Below are positions 34,266 through 45,199 of a stretch of DNA of 64,000 bases, piece after piece (positions within the stretch are counted from its first letter, which is position 1; every line of letters begins with the position of its first letter). A model generated the notes under the pieces. That model did not search any database. It saw nothing but the letters and a program-made list of their open reading frames with translations, and had not been told where the DNA came from. This stretch comes from Bettongia penicillata ogilbyi (Eukaryota > Chordata > Mammalia > Diprotodontia > Potoroidae): positions 922,574-986,573 of the forward strand of contig JAJHZJ010000577.1 in assembly GCA_023548195.1 (NCBI GenBank). The letters run 5' to 3'. The position numbers and the translations under genes are program-made.

Positions 34266-34599
34266 AAGCTATTCATAACCATCATGACTGTACATTACAA
34301 AGCACAATCAACACAAAGTCACCCTTAAAGAGGAGCCAGTGTCTTCATCATGCTGGCTTTTCCCCAAAGTCTTCCTTTTCCTCCAGAGACCGTTCCCTGA
34401 AAAGAACCAGGAACCATGAATGTCCTCTTTCAGTTCTAAAGCAAGAAAAACTTGGATCTCCCCTTTCCCACAGTACCCCACACTGGCACCGAGGATCAGG
34501 TCATCACTCTTCATGAGTGAAGAAAAGATGCAAATGATCGTGAGCCCCAGGACATAGTAACGATGTTTGAAAATCCTGGACTTCCCACTTCTGCAAAGG

Positions 34600-34602
<3 letters not shown>

Positions 34603-34642
<40 letters not shown>

Positions 34643-34675
34643 GTGTGTGTGTGTGTGTATGTGTGTGTGTGTGTT
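34603..34675. repeat. (TG)n microsatellite
   Basis: About 35 TG units with CG and TA interruptions. Minus-strand His-Thr frames through it are artefacts. Confidence 0.95.
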
Positions 34676-35204
34676 TTCTGAGAATAAGAGGTGGAGGTGA
34701 AGCCTATGGTGATGATAATTAAAAAGATTTTTCCTGACATCAGCAAACCTATGGACATTGATATTGAGTATAAATACTACAGAACTAATTAAGAAAACGA
34801 TAACAAATATGTACTCAATGGATTTCTTGTATATAATAGAATGAAAGATAGCATGATATAACGGATACAAAGCTGGTCTTAGAGTCTGCAAGATCTAGGT
34901 TTAAATCCTGTTTCTGATAGCTTACTTTCCAGGCTCTACTCCTGACTCTCTAGACTTCCCATATCCTGCTATAGAAGCTTACTCAACCTGGAAGTTCAAT
35001 CCATTCCTGGATTTCTTGCCCTAGAAGTACACTCTACCCATCCAGTTTCTTACTTCGATTGTCTGGTTCCTTACAGAACTTCCTATTTAAGGAAAGTTTC
35101 CAGGCCAGTCAAGTCTTCCTTCCTCTCCATGCTCCCTTTATGACTCCCTGGACTTTCTCTGCAATACTGGGGCAGAGAACGTGTTGTCTTCTCTCACTAA
35201 AACA

Positions 35205-35325
35205 CATCTTCCTTGAGAAAAGGGACTGTATTTGTGCTTATATTTCTATTCCCAGCCCCCAGCATGGTGCCTTGTGCATAGTCAGATCTTTAATGCTTAA
35301 CGACTTCTTGACTTGATTGGGCAAG
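35205..35325 (+). mobile_element. L2 3'-end relic
   Basis: TTCCTTGAGAAAAGGGACTG, TATTCCCAGCCCCCAGCATG, GTGCCTTGTGCATAGTCAGA, TCTTTAATGCTTAACGAC. Confidence 0.7.
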
Positions 35326-35434
35326 TCATTAAACCTTTTGAAAGCCTCAGAAAACTCTCTAAGGCTATAAACTGCACAGGAGGCTCTGATTTGAATTGGT
35401 AGATGGAGTTTTCTCATTGTTCCTTATGACAATG

Positions 35435-35505
35435 AAATATATAATATATATAACATATAATGTATATATATATATACATATTACAGATATATGCACAAAT
35501 ATATT
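35435..35505. repeat. (TA)n tract
   Basis: ATATATAATATATATAACAT and TATATATATATATACATATT. Confidence 0.85.
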
Positions 35506-35699
35506 TGTAATCATGGCCATTCCTATGAAATCTTTAAAATATATGCCCAGTATAATAGTAATCATGTTCATTTTGATCGAGATAACAAGAATTCACAGAA
35601 AGTGAGATGGAAATCTTCCCTAAAGTTATCCACCCTAAAATATGGGTTTATCATTTTAATATGAATTGCTGAAGGGACTTAAGGCAACCATTATGCCAA

Positions 35700-36215
35700 C
35701 TTAATTTCAATTCAATTAGTGTTTATTAAGCATTTACTATCAAGGTACTTTGCATACTAGGGATATAAAAGACAAAGATGAAACAATCTTTCCCCTCCAA
35801 GAATTCTTTTCTCCTGGGAGGATACACCATATACACAGGAAAATAAATACAAAGCTGCCCCTCATTCCCATGTAGGCCTCACCAGGTGACACGTGAGAAA
35901 TGCTTTGAAGGAAGTTAGGGATTCTAAGAAATGGAGGTGAAGAGGGAATACAGTCCAGACATGGGAAATCAACTGTTCAAAGGTACGGACGAATGCAATG
36001 AAATGCTATGTACAAAGAATCTGTCATTACAGCAACTTGCCCAGAACACATGAAGGGGGTAAAATGAAGTAAAACTGGAAAAGGAAATTGGAACCAGGTT
36101 TTTGATGGCAGGCTCAGGAGGTAGTCTTTTGTCTTGCAGGGAACAGGAAACCACTGAAGGTTTTTGAGTAGGAAAGTGATAAGGTCAGATCAATGTTTCA
36201 GGTTTATAAATTTTG
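35700..36215 (-). mobile_element. L2-like LINE relic, long copy
   Basis: Reversed order of the old L2-type segment over 500 bp: TTAGTGTTTATTAAGCATTT ACTATC, AATCTTTCCCCTCCAAGAAT, TTTGAAGGAAGTTAGGGATT, CCAGACATGGGAAATCAACT, GGAAACCACTGAAGGTTTTT GAGTAGG, AAGTGATAAGGTCAGATCAA. Best-preserved copy of this type in the window. Confidence 0.65.
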
Positions 36216-36950
36216 CCTGTGGTAAGAAATATTAGAGAGGGGAGAAAGTGCAAAGAAAGCAAACAAATTAAGAAGTTACAAGTATACCTCAAGTGATAGG
36301 AATCTTAGAGAAGCTAAATCCTCTTGAAGGAATAAATAACATTCTAGTTACTTGTAAATAATGGAAAATAAGCTACCATCCTGGAAATCATAGTATGCAA
36401 TGACAAATGCAAACAAGAAGGTTGGTTTATGCCTGAATATAGAAAAAGGAGTCAGAGCAAGAATTTGTCAGTATTTCTGTGGCACTGAATAGGGCAAAGG
36501 GTGCATTGAAGACTCACAGAAATTAACGTCTCATTGTACAATTTCTTCTGGTAGGGGTGCCAAAAATAGCCCCAACAATTTCCAACTCATAATTTAGGCA
36601 ATCTTAACATCAAATCTTCTGGAACAACAGCAATTCTCCACCCCAGAAAGGAAGGGCAGAATTTTCCAGGGTTCCTAGCACAGCGAACTGTTTGGAGTCA
36701 GAAAGAGATCTAGTTTAGCTCTGAATTAACTTCAATACAAACCAGAAAAAAAAATCAGATGAGCCAAGGTCATGGATTTGGTAACATACTAGTCCCTAAT
36801 GAATTTTTCATTGAAACTTGAATACCCCATTTTGTAACAAGCTTTTGGGTTAACATTTCCCTCATTTTAAAAAATATGCTATAGTAGAACTTCTGGTTAC
36901 TCCCAGTATTCCACATTTTATTGGTAAGGACTTTATTAAGAAAGATAGAA
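36216..36950. other. Intronic DNA, no gene or repeat named
   Basis: Plain AT-rich sequence without a supported frame or repeat. Confidence 0.4.
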
Positions 36951-36954
36951 TCAC

Positions 36955-37175
36955 ATATTATTAGATGTAGCTTCAAATTTCACCTTTGACACAGACTGGC
37001 TGTTTGACTCTAAGTAGATTACTTAATCTCTTGGTGCCCCAGGTGGTACTTCTCTGGATTTGGAGACTGTAAATTGCAAACCAAGGAGCTATTGGTAGAA
37101 GGTGTTTCCTCACTGGGAGCTCCTTCTGTCAGTGTCATCTCAGATCTAGTTGCCTCCAAAGGTTCTACATAGCCT
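36955..37175 (+). mobile_element. Marsupial SINE (MAR/MIR-like)
   Basis: AGCTTCAAATTTCACCTTTG, ACACAGACTGGCTGTTTGAC, TCTTGGTGCCCCAGGTGGTA, then the tail GAGCTATTGGTAGAAGGTGT TTCCTCACTGGGAGCTCC. Confidence 0.7.
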
Positions 37176-37224
37176 ATATTTCTGATGACACTAGGCCCTG
37201 TCCAGAGTGTTGAAGAGACTGATA

Positions 37225-37420
37225 GTAATCTTTATCTATTGAATTCAATTCCACAAGCATTTATTATTTCATGTCTCACAGAAACCATGACAGGTAATAA
37301 GAATACAAAGACAAGTCAAAAAGACAGAAAGAGAAAATGGTTCTTCCCTGAGAGGTGCTGCTATTACACTGGAAAAAGAAACATATACAGAGATAACTAA
37401 ATATAAAATATGTGCAAAGT
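37225..37420 (-). mobile_element. L2-like LINE relic
   Basis: CAATTCCACAAGCATTTATT, AATAAGAATACAAAGACAAG, TGGTTCTTCCCTGAGAGGTG, ACACTGGAAAAAGAAACATA follow the reversed old L2-type order. Confidence 0.5.
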
Positions 37421-37504
37421 AGTTTCTGAGGGCAGGAAGTACTGACAACTATCCAAGTAATAATCTGAAAGTCATAGTATGTGAGCGCTCAAACAGCTTG
37501 GGAG

Positions 37505-37631
37505 GTCAAAACCAACTCTCTCATTCACAGATGAGAAAACTATGGCTGAGATGAAGGAAGTACTTTGCCCAAGATCACAATGGCAGAGCTACACCTTGAA
37601 CCAGAGTATTGCAGAGTATTGGCTCTATTGG
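37505..37631 (-). mobile_element. MIR-type SINE relic
   Basis: TCACAGATGAGAAAACTATG, TACTTTGCCCAAGATCACAA, TGGCAGAGCTACACCTTGAA CCAGAGTA; reversed MIR, cut by the hAT-like element that starts at 37632. Confidence 0.65.
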
Positions 37632-38206
37632 CAGAGGTTCCCAAAGTGGGGGATAATGTCTCCTGGGGGGTGCTGGACTGATGAGGGGGGGTAACAGCCT
37701 CAGGTGCAATTGGTGGAGGTTGAATAAAAATAAGGGGCTTATGGAAACATAAGGAAAGAAGAGAAGAATATTTTGAAAAAACACTTAGACATGTTTCATC
37801 TGTTGTGTAACAAAGTTGTAGTAATTACATTTTCCAAATAAACACACAAAATGCAAGTTATAAGTGATCTGTGGTCAAGTCCCCCTCCAAGCAAGTACTG
37901 GCTGGAGAGCATGTGGCATATTGTCAGGAAAACCAGCATGCATGAGCAGGAATATGTGTGTGTGATTTGTTTATAAAATGACACTATATGGTGACATGAT
38001 GTAAAATTTTAATGTAAGAAAAAAACACAAGTTCACAATAAATTATTACATTTAAGCTGCATCATTTTTAAAAACGTAGGGTTTTGAAATGATGCAAATT
38101 TCAAAAAAAAATTGTTAAAAGATTAAAGAAAGTAGATTTCCAGAGGGCACTGAGTAATTTTTTTTTTTAAATGGGGTGGTAGGTCAAACAAGTTTGGGTA
38201 CCTCTG
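37632..38206. mobile_element. hAT-like non-autonomous DNA transposon
   Basis: The left end CAGAGGTTCCCAAAGTGGG and the inverted right end CAGAGGTACCCAAACTTG (minus strand) form imperfect terminal repeats of the hAT 'CAGNGGTTCCCAAA' type. The interior has no coding potential. The expected 8-bp target duplication is not visible, consistent with age. Confidence 0.6.
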
Positions 38207-38214
38207 ATGTAGAC

Positions 38215-40330
38215 CATTTAACCTGTGTCGATAGGACCCAATGTAAGCTGCTGTAATCTCTCATTTATCTTCATAATGAATACCAAAAACCACAAGAACC
38301 TCAGCCTATAATTTCTTCCATTGTAATCAATCTAACTTGAACACATCCAACTACAAGCAGAGAAGCCAAAGCTTGTAATTATGACTTCATTGTCCTTGGA
38401 GATGTTTTAAACAGCAGAACAGTTAAATATTTCACAATGCTGATATTAGGTAGCATCTACCATAATGCTTTATGATAATGAGTTATGTGTGAGAAGTGAG
38501 TCCTAATAACAGGTATATAGAAGTTATTGTAATTTATATCCTTTTTCATGCAGTGGTCTCAAAGAACTTTACTTTGATTAGTTCTCCAGATCAATGCTGT
38601 TATTTCTTTGAAAATGAGGAAACTGATGCACAACATTCTTCTATGGGCCAATGCCAAGAGTTAGAGGTTCTTAGTTATAATTTTCTCCTCATGCTTCCTA
38701 GTGACTCTTTTTTTTGGCTAAATATAACGCCAACTCCATTTGGAGATATTTATCTTTGCTATCACACTCACATATGTAAAGATTTTGCACATTTTCTCTT
38801 GTCATCTGTTTAGATGGGTGTGGTAATTTCTTCCTTTTCTGCTTCATTCATTTACTTACAAGATGATCTCACCTGAGTGCTACCTCTGAATTCATAATAG
38901 TTATTTTTTGATAAAAAATCCATGGATAATTAAATCAAACTGAATCATAACTACTGTATTTTTTTTTAAAGTTAAGATATTACCTTGAATATTCTTGGAA
39001 ATGAGCTCTCAATGTCCAAGTGCCATGAGATATCACGGAAAATCTAGCTACTGCTAAGGAATACAGGGCAGATGAGATTAAATTTTTTTTTGACAAAGGT
39101 GTTCATGGCAAATTCTACTCCTTCTAGGGTGTATATGAAGTTGTGCAGTCTTATCTGCAGAAAAAATGGATGCAAAATGAAGTATTTCTTAACCAACTTT
39201 TAGCATATCCTCTAAAAAGAATGAATAATATGCATTTAGCCTAATATCTTTTCATCAAAAAAGATTACGCATGTTAGGTTTTTAAAAAGATCAACCCCAT
39301 AATCATTTGCAAAACAATTCAAAGCCAGAGGCTTTGGGGAAACAGACTAAGTGTTCATTTTTATTTTCAATTTCCAGAGTGAGCTGGTAGTCTGCAAAAT
39401 AAATTGTTTTAATTATTTGCTCTTTACTGGGCTCTATTCTCACCACCCGAGCAAATGGATCAGTCTTCTACCCATCAAGTCACATAAAAAACAAGGTTAA
39501 CAAAAAGCAAGCATTCTAGCAACAAACACACACACATACACACACACACAACCTAAACATTTACAAATGTGTCTCAAAGCTTCCATGTCCCATCCCACAC
39601 TCAGAGTGTTTTCATGTTAGTCTAAGTCCAGCAAAGTTTCTAGTGCTGAAAGTGTGCCCTGACAAGGCGACATCCTTGACAACCACATAGAAGGAAATGA
39701 AAGCCCTTAGAAACAAAAGCTGTTTTCTCTTCCAAAAGGGCTGAATAATCACGGGCATTTTTCCCTGCCAATTCTCATAACCATTTTTAGGACCAGCTAT
39801 AAAAAAAATAAAAACAGAATGTCCTAAGTTATTTTCTTTTTGAGACTAAGAAAATAAGACTTTAAAAGACTTCAATGGTATAAATTGCCCTGACATCATT
39901 CCAAAGAAAGATTGAGAGGCTCCTCCTCTAACAGGTGACATTTCAGGAAAACCTATTCTTTTCTTATTGAAATAGGTAATTAAACGTATATCTATCTCCT
40001 AAATGAAGAGTCATGATAGACTATTCAGACAAATAAACTCCTATCAACTATAGTTTCCTTGAATTCTCTAGATTTCCCAGTGGGTTTTAAAGCTCATTCA
40101 ATTTACACATTGCTTTTGACCTTAAAGGTAAACTGCAAGGCTAAACTGCAAATTAAATCTCAAATTTATTCGAATGTCTCTCTTAACCTAGCCTTTTTTA
40201 GCGTTTCAAATTAGCTTTAATTTTCTATTCTTCTCAGTATCCTAGCCTTTCAGGCTCTGAGAATAATCTAAATAGCTAAAAAAAGAAAAAAAAGCACACC
40301 CAGGCCACTCACAGCCAATGAATACTAAAG
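38215..40330. other. Repeat-poor intronic block
   Basis: Apart from a short (CA)n at 39527-39552, I recognise no transposon between about 38880 and 40330. It is AT-rich with homeodomain/octamer-like words (AATATGCATTTAGCC, TTTAATTATTTGC) and has no open frame longer than 60 codons on either strand after 38813. It could be conserved non-coding DNA; that is inference. Confidence 0.4.
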
Positions 40331-40549
40331 AAGAAATGAGGGGTGGTGGTGGTGGTTGGGAAGGAGAGAAGGATTTGGTGGGTCTTATTTGTCATAACTT
40401 TTTTTTGCTGTTCCTTTAACATCAGGAATAATACCCATTTGAGAAGGATTAATACTGTATTCTCTTACCCAAGCCTCAAGCAAAGCAAAACAAAAAATTC
40501 CTCTTTCTTTCATCTTTCGAGTATGTGGATATAGTTCTTGTGCCCCCAT

Positions 40550-40557
40550 TAATATAT

Positions 40558-40613
<56 letters not shown>

Positions 40614-40615
40614 CA
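40550..40615. repeat. (AT)n microsatellite
   Basis: About 30 AT units with a central ATGTATAT interruption; self-complementary. Confidence 0.9.
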
Positions 40616-40869
40616 AGTTAACCATTCCTACTATCTGCAGTAATTCCTTATATATGATATAGTTTCTAGCTCACATCCTTGCTGTCATCCTCTGGATATA
40701 TACTAGTTTATCAGTTTCTTTTAACAATGTGGAACCAGTACTCAAGGTATGGTTTGCACAGCAATACTGTGAGCTCATTTACTCAGCACAACATACCTCT
40801 TCTAATGAAGCCTATGACAGTATGTTAGGCTTTGTAGCTGCTATGATATGCTGTCAACTTATTTTGATC

Positions 40870-41125
40870 TCGTCGTTCAGTTGTCTTTCAGTCATATCCA
40901 AGTCTTTGTGACCCTATTTGAGGTTTTCTTGGCAAAGATACTTGAGCGGTTTGCCACTTTTTTCTCTAGCTCATTTTACAGAAGAGGAAACTGAGGCAAA
41001 CAGGGTCAAGTTGACTTGCCCAGGGTCTCACAGTTAGTAAGTATCTAAGGCCTAACATGAACTTATGAGGATGAATGAGTCCTCCCGGCTCCAGGCTCAG
41101 CACTATATCCTCTGACACCTCTGAC
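40870..41125 (-). mobile_element. Marsupial tRNA-derived SINE, near full length
   Basis: GTTCAGTTGTCTTTCAGTCA, GTCTTTGTGACCCTATTTGA GGTTTTCTTGGCAAAG, TACTTGAGCGGTTTGCCACT, GGAAACTGAGGCAAACAGGG, AGTCCTCCCGGCTCCAGGCT, CAGCACTATATCCTCTGAC. Confidence 0.9.
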
Positions 41126-41589
41126 ACACAGATGACACCATTTTACTAATTGCTCTTGACAAATGGCCTCCCACACTGTTTGCTGATCACATGCTTTCTG
41201 AATAATATCTTCCATCCCACTCACTCTGTGCAAGCGATCACTGGCAATATAATTCAGTTGACTTATGCTAAGCCCATAGCTCTTTATTCTTTTAAGTCAC
41301 TCACATTTTGATTCTTTGGAGATTATGATATACCAATATTGAGAGTCATTGTATAACATTGGGAAAACATTAGTGTTGAAAAGAGAGATTCTTTGTGTGT
41401 GTTAAGGGAAATTGTGGGATCATTGCAGGTATTACACAATTACCCAAATCTAAACTCTGTGTTTTTAAGCCTAGTTTATTTTCCATCTTCAATGATGATT
41501 GGACAAAGGAATAGGGACTAGATCAGTTATTTCATCAGTAACGAGAATTTCCCAAGTGTGAAAACTCTCTTACCAATGCAGGCTGGTAT

Positions 41590-41815
41590 TTTTTTTTTTT
41601 TGGATTTATTAAGATTGAACTTCATGAGTTCAAATTCGGCCTCAGACACTACCTGCATGACCCTGGGCTAGTCACTTCACCTCATTTGTCTTAGTCATTC
41701 ATAAAATGAGCTAGAGAAGGGCATGGCAAACCACTCTAGTATCTTTGTCAAGAAAACCCCAAAAAAGGGTCATGAAAAGTTGGACATAACTGATATGACT
41801 TAACAATACACATAC
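41590..41815 (+). mobile_element. Marsupial tRNA-derived SINE
   Basis: CAAATTCGGCCTCAGACACT, GACCCTGGGCTAGTCACTTC, GGGCATGGCAAACCACTCTA, GTATCTTTGTCAAGAAAACC CC, GGGTCATGAAAAGTTGGACA. Opposite orientation to, and 460 bp from, the copy at 40870. Confidence 0.85.
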
Positions 41816-41834
41816 ACACATGCATATAATTAGG

Positions 41835-42005
41835 AGGAAGCTATGACAAACCTGATTTAGAGTCAGAGTACCTAGATCCAAATCCCAGCTGTCACTTGGT
41901 GTTTTGATGACTTTGAGAAAGCCATCCTCCCTGTTTGGACCTTAAAAATGAGGAAGTTGTACTAGTTCCCTTCTGAGTTTTCTCCAAGCTTGAAATCTAT
42001 GATTT
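41835..42005 (+). mobile_element. MIR-type SINE relic
   Basis: TTTAGAGTCAGAGTACCTAG, ATCCAAATCCCAGCTGTCAC, TTGAGAAAGCCATCCTCCCT, TTAAAAATGAGGAAGTTGTA. Confidence 0.65.
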
Positions 42006-42644
42006 GTTTATCCAATGTGACTGCTCTTCTTAGTCTGCATAACAAATATTCTTCATCCACTTGGTTTTTCTAGTAGGGTTTACTATGTGAATTTCTTTCA
42101 AGTGATCTCGGACTTCACTGAGCAGATCTACAATCTTCTGTAGATAAATGTATTTAGTACAATGCCACTGACATTACAAATGTCTGGATAATCAATGGAC
42201 AAAGCAATGTCTGTGTTACATTTCTCAAAATTTACGTATGGTTTTAACATGTGCATGGAAAATACACTGTTGGTGCAGAGCTTTTAAGGTTTTTTTTTTT
42301 AATATACTGAGTTAAATGTATCAACATCAATAACCACCATCATCAACAACTACCAACCATGAGATTTTATACTCTGAAAACTTTCAAGTAAATTGTGTGA
42401 CTTGGAAGATGTATTCTGATATAGCAAAAATCATCTTCAAAAATTCCCTATTCTGTTCATATTTTCATGGATCAAACTCTTGATATGGATATGGATCATT
42501 TTTATAAGAATTTTACAGTAAAAGTAGTAATACAAGGCTGTATGCTGATATCTAATCAGGTATATTTGAAGGGTTAAAATCACTCATGATTTTTTTCCCC
42601 AATCATTTGATGTCTTCCTGAGAGCAGCCTAAGGAGGTGAGAAA

Positions 42645-42800
42645 TACACTGGGATGGCTAGATTCAAATTCCATCTTTGCTCCTTATTATTTGTGTAACT
42701 TTGGATAAGTCACAACTTTGCGTTTCCTCAGTAATTTCATCTGTGAAATAAAGGCTTTGATTAGACTAAACTCTGACATCCCTTTTATGATCCTATGATT
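42645..42800 (+). mobile_element. MIR-type SINE relic
   Basis: GCTAGATTCAAATTCCATCT, TGTGTAACTTTGGATAAGTC, TTCCTCAGTAATTTCATCTG, GAAATAAAGGCTTTGATTAG. Confidence 0.65.
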
Positions 42801-43464
42801 CCCCTATTTTAGATATTTTGGAAATGTATCTCCGAATATGTTTACTTATTTTTTTTTAAATGGCATACATTTCTTTTTGTGTATTTCATCTGAACTAGCT
42901 TCTCTTTTTAGTTTCATCATTGTGTCATTTCCTCTTCCTCCTACCCTATATCAGATACTGAGGTGTTAGGACTGTAAATATATTGGTTTCCTCCTCACTG
43001 ATGATGAGAATAAGTCACTAAAGATAAATTGGAAAATATGTTCTATGTGTCATCTACTGGTTACTTTCTAGTTTTATCTATAAATGTTTTTAGGATCCTC
43101 TGATTTGGTCTTGTCCCATGCCAAACTTTCTGCAAAGGTTTTCCTTTCCATTGTTTTTCATTATTCTGCAAGGCTATTACTGCTCATAATGTTCTGCAAT
43201 TCTCTTGTGTTTTGCCCATAATTTTGTCCCCCAAAATAGTGCTGTACATGGTTACCAATGCTCTCCACTTAGATCTCTGCTTTGCTGTCTGTGGTCTTTT
43301 GGCCTCCTTTATGGAGATAATCAGCGTCAGTGTCTTTACCTTTATCCATTTTCCATTTGGGGGAGATTTGAGCTTACATAGTCAAAATAGTAGTTGTTAA
43401 AATTACTAAGTGTTTTCTGATCTTTACTTCTTCATGTACTTTGACACTAGTTTTGACCTTTGCA
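42801..43464. other. Intronic DNA, no gene recognised
   Basis: No supported feature; one 62-codon plus frame (43212-43400) without a motif. Confidence 0.4.
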
Positions 43465-43675
43465 CTAAGCAGGATCAAAGGATTATAGACATAGAGGTGA
43501 ACGGGACCTTGACGGTCATGTAGTTCATTCACCTCATTTTACAAATGAGGAAGCATGCTCATGGAGTTCAAGCAACTTGTCCACAGTCTCAAAGCTAGTA
43601 AATCTATAGGGTGGGATCCAAACCCAGGTCATCCTGACTTTTAGCCCAGCACTCTACTCACTATACCATGCCTTT
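43465..43675 (-). mobile_element. MIR-type SINE
   Basis: CATTTTACAAATGAGGAAGC, AGCAACTTGTCCACAGTCTC AAAGCTAG, CAGGTCATCCTGACTTTTAG CCCAGCACTCTACTCACT. Confidence 0.75.
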
Positions 43676-43704
43676 CACACTTGTTTACTATGTAATTAAT
43701 TATA

Positions 43705-43955
43705 CTAGAGGCAGCCAGGTGTGTAGTGGACAGAGCCCTGGACCTAGCGCCAGGAAGATCTGAGTTAAAAACCTGGTCTCAAGGTACTACGTGTATGATG
43801 CTAGGCAAGTCACTTAACTTATTTGGGTTTCAATTTCATCACCTATAAAATGGAACTAGTAATAGTACTTCCCTCCCACAATTATTGTGAAAATCAAGTT
43901 TAAAAAATATTGGTAAATCTTAAAGTACTGTATCAATGCTAGTTGGTTATTATTA
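43705..43955 (+). mobile_element. MAR1-type CORE-SINE, full length
   Basis: tRNA-like head GAGGCAGCCAGGTGTGTAGT GGACAGAGCCC, then CCAGGAAGATCTGAGTTAAA, GCTAGGCAAGTCACTTAACT, TATAAAATGGAACTAGTAAT, and a 3' end TCTTAAAGTACTGTATCAAT GCTAG with TTATTATTA. Head-to-head with the MIR at 43465. Confidence 0.85.
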
Positions 43956-44600
43956 GCATTGTCATGTGATTACTCAGACATTTGAGAAATAACTCCCATG
44001 CCAGGAACCAACCATTTCTTGTCTGTTGCGATATGATCAATTTCTCTTCTTTTCTTTTTTGCATAACTGTATTCAATGTTCTATATATCCTAGCCATATG
44101 ATACAGGTGTGATGTTTGTGATGCAGTTATAATGATATCTAAATTTTGGCCTCTTTTGTTTATTATCATCCAACAACATTATCAAACATTTTTTTCTACT
44201 GTTTCGTGTCTTTCTCTGTGTCAACTTAGTGAAATCACTGTATATCAAATTACAAAATGACTTGTTTTGAAAGATCTTATCCAATGACTCTCAATGGCTT
44301 CAAATGCTCTTAACTAACTGTTGGTCATAAGCTAGGATTGTCCTCATGGTAGTTTATTCTGAGTATAGCTCAGTGATTAAAAGAAAATGAAATGTTTCTT
44401 GTTATATTTGGGCACATAATGACACTAATTGGCTACTTCATTTACCTTTCTGGGAACATCTTATGAGCCATACTTTGATTTAGCTGTAGCTTCCTTATGT
44501 ATTTTGGCTCTATTTATAACAAGCACATCAATATTTATGTCATTCAGTTCCTCCAGTAGTATATCAATTTATTGGTGTTAAAGACCACTTTTATAATATT
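43956..44600. other. Intronic DNA, no gene recognised
   Basis: Two minus-strand frames (43939-44169, 44090-44284) have no motif. Confidence 0.4.
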
Positions 44601-44605
44601 CCAAA

Positions 44606-44617
44606 TTAAATTTGTTT
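44606..44617. other. 12-bp target-site duplication, left copy
   Basis: TTAAATTTGTTT, identical to 45909-45920. Confidence 0.85.
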
Positions 44618-44619
44618 TT

Positions 44620-45187
44620 TCCCATGAGATATTTCACATTCTCTTCCATTTTTTCATTCTTTTGGTTTTGTTTGGTGATTTCTTGGTTTCTCATAAAGTC
44701 ATTAGACTCCATCTGTTCCATTCTAATTTTGAGAGAACTATTAAATTCAGTGAGCTTTTGAACCTCTTTTTCCATTTGGCTAATTCTGATTTTGAAAGCA
44801 TTCTTCTCTTCATTGGCTTTTTGAACCTCTTTTGCCAACTGAGTGAGCCTATTGTTCAAGGTGTTATTTTCTTCAGCATTTTTTTGGGTCTCCTTTACCA
44901 AGGTATTGACCCGTTTTTCATACTTTTCTTGCATCTCTCTCATTTCTCTTCCCAATTTTTCCTTCACCTGTCTAACTTGCTTTTCAAAATCCTTTTTGAG
45001 CTCTTCCAAGGCCTGAGCCCACCCGACATCCCCCCTGGGATGTCTGGGGTACCAAGGCCCCGCCCTCCACTTCTTTCCCTGATGGCAAGAATATGTCCTC
45101 ATCGTCGTCAGATCCGAAAGTCAGGATCATTTGCATCTGTTCGAAAAAACTCTCTATAGTCTTATTTTTCTTCCCTTTTCTAGGCAT
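44620..45187 (-). pseudogene. N-terminal half of L1/HAL1 ORF1p (coiled coil), frameshifted
   Basis: Start at 45187 (MPRKGKKNKTIESFFEQMQM), then an acidic stretch FGSDDDEDIF. The frame shifts near 45000-45010, and the coiled coil continues in the frame read from 45102: ALEELKKDFEKQVRQVKEKL, GREMREMQEKYEKRVNTLVK, then 21-residue repeats around QLAKEVQKANEEKNAFKIRI and QMEKEVQKLTEFNSSLKIRM. In L1 ORF1p this coiled coil drives trimerisation. The RRM and C-terminal domains are absent because the insertion ends there. It cannot make a functional chaperone. Confidence 0.8.
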
Positions 45188-45199
45188 TTTCCCAGCCAG

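Noticed and set aside
34504..34891. Minus-strand frames of 84 and 126 codons with His-Thr repeats
   Set aside because: They read through the (TG)n microsatellite and have no domain on either side; the same holds for the frames at 5312-5512 and 13432-13695.
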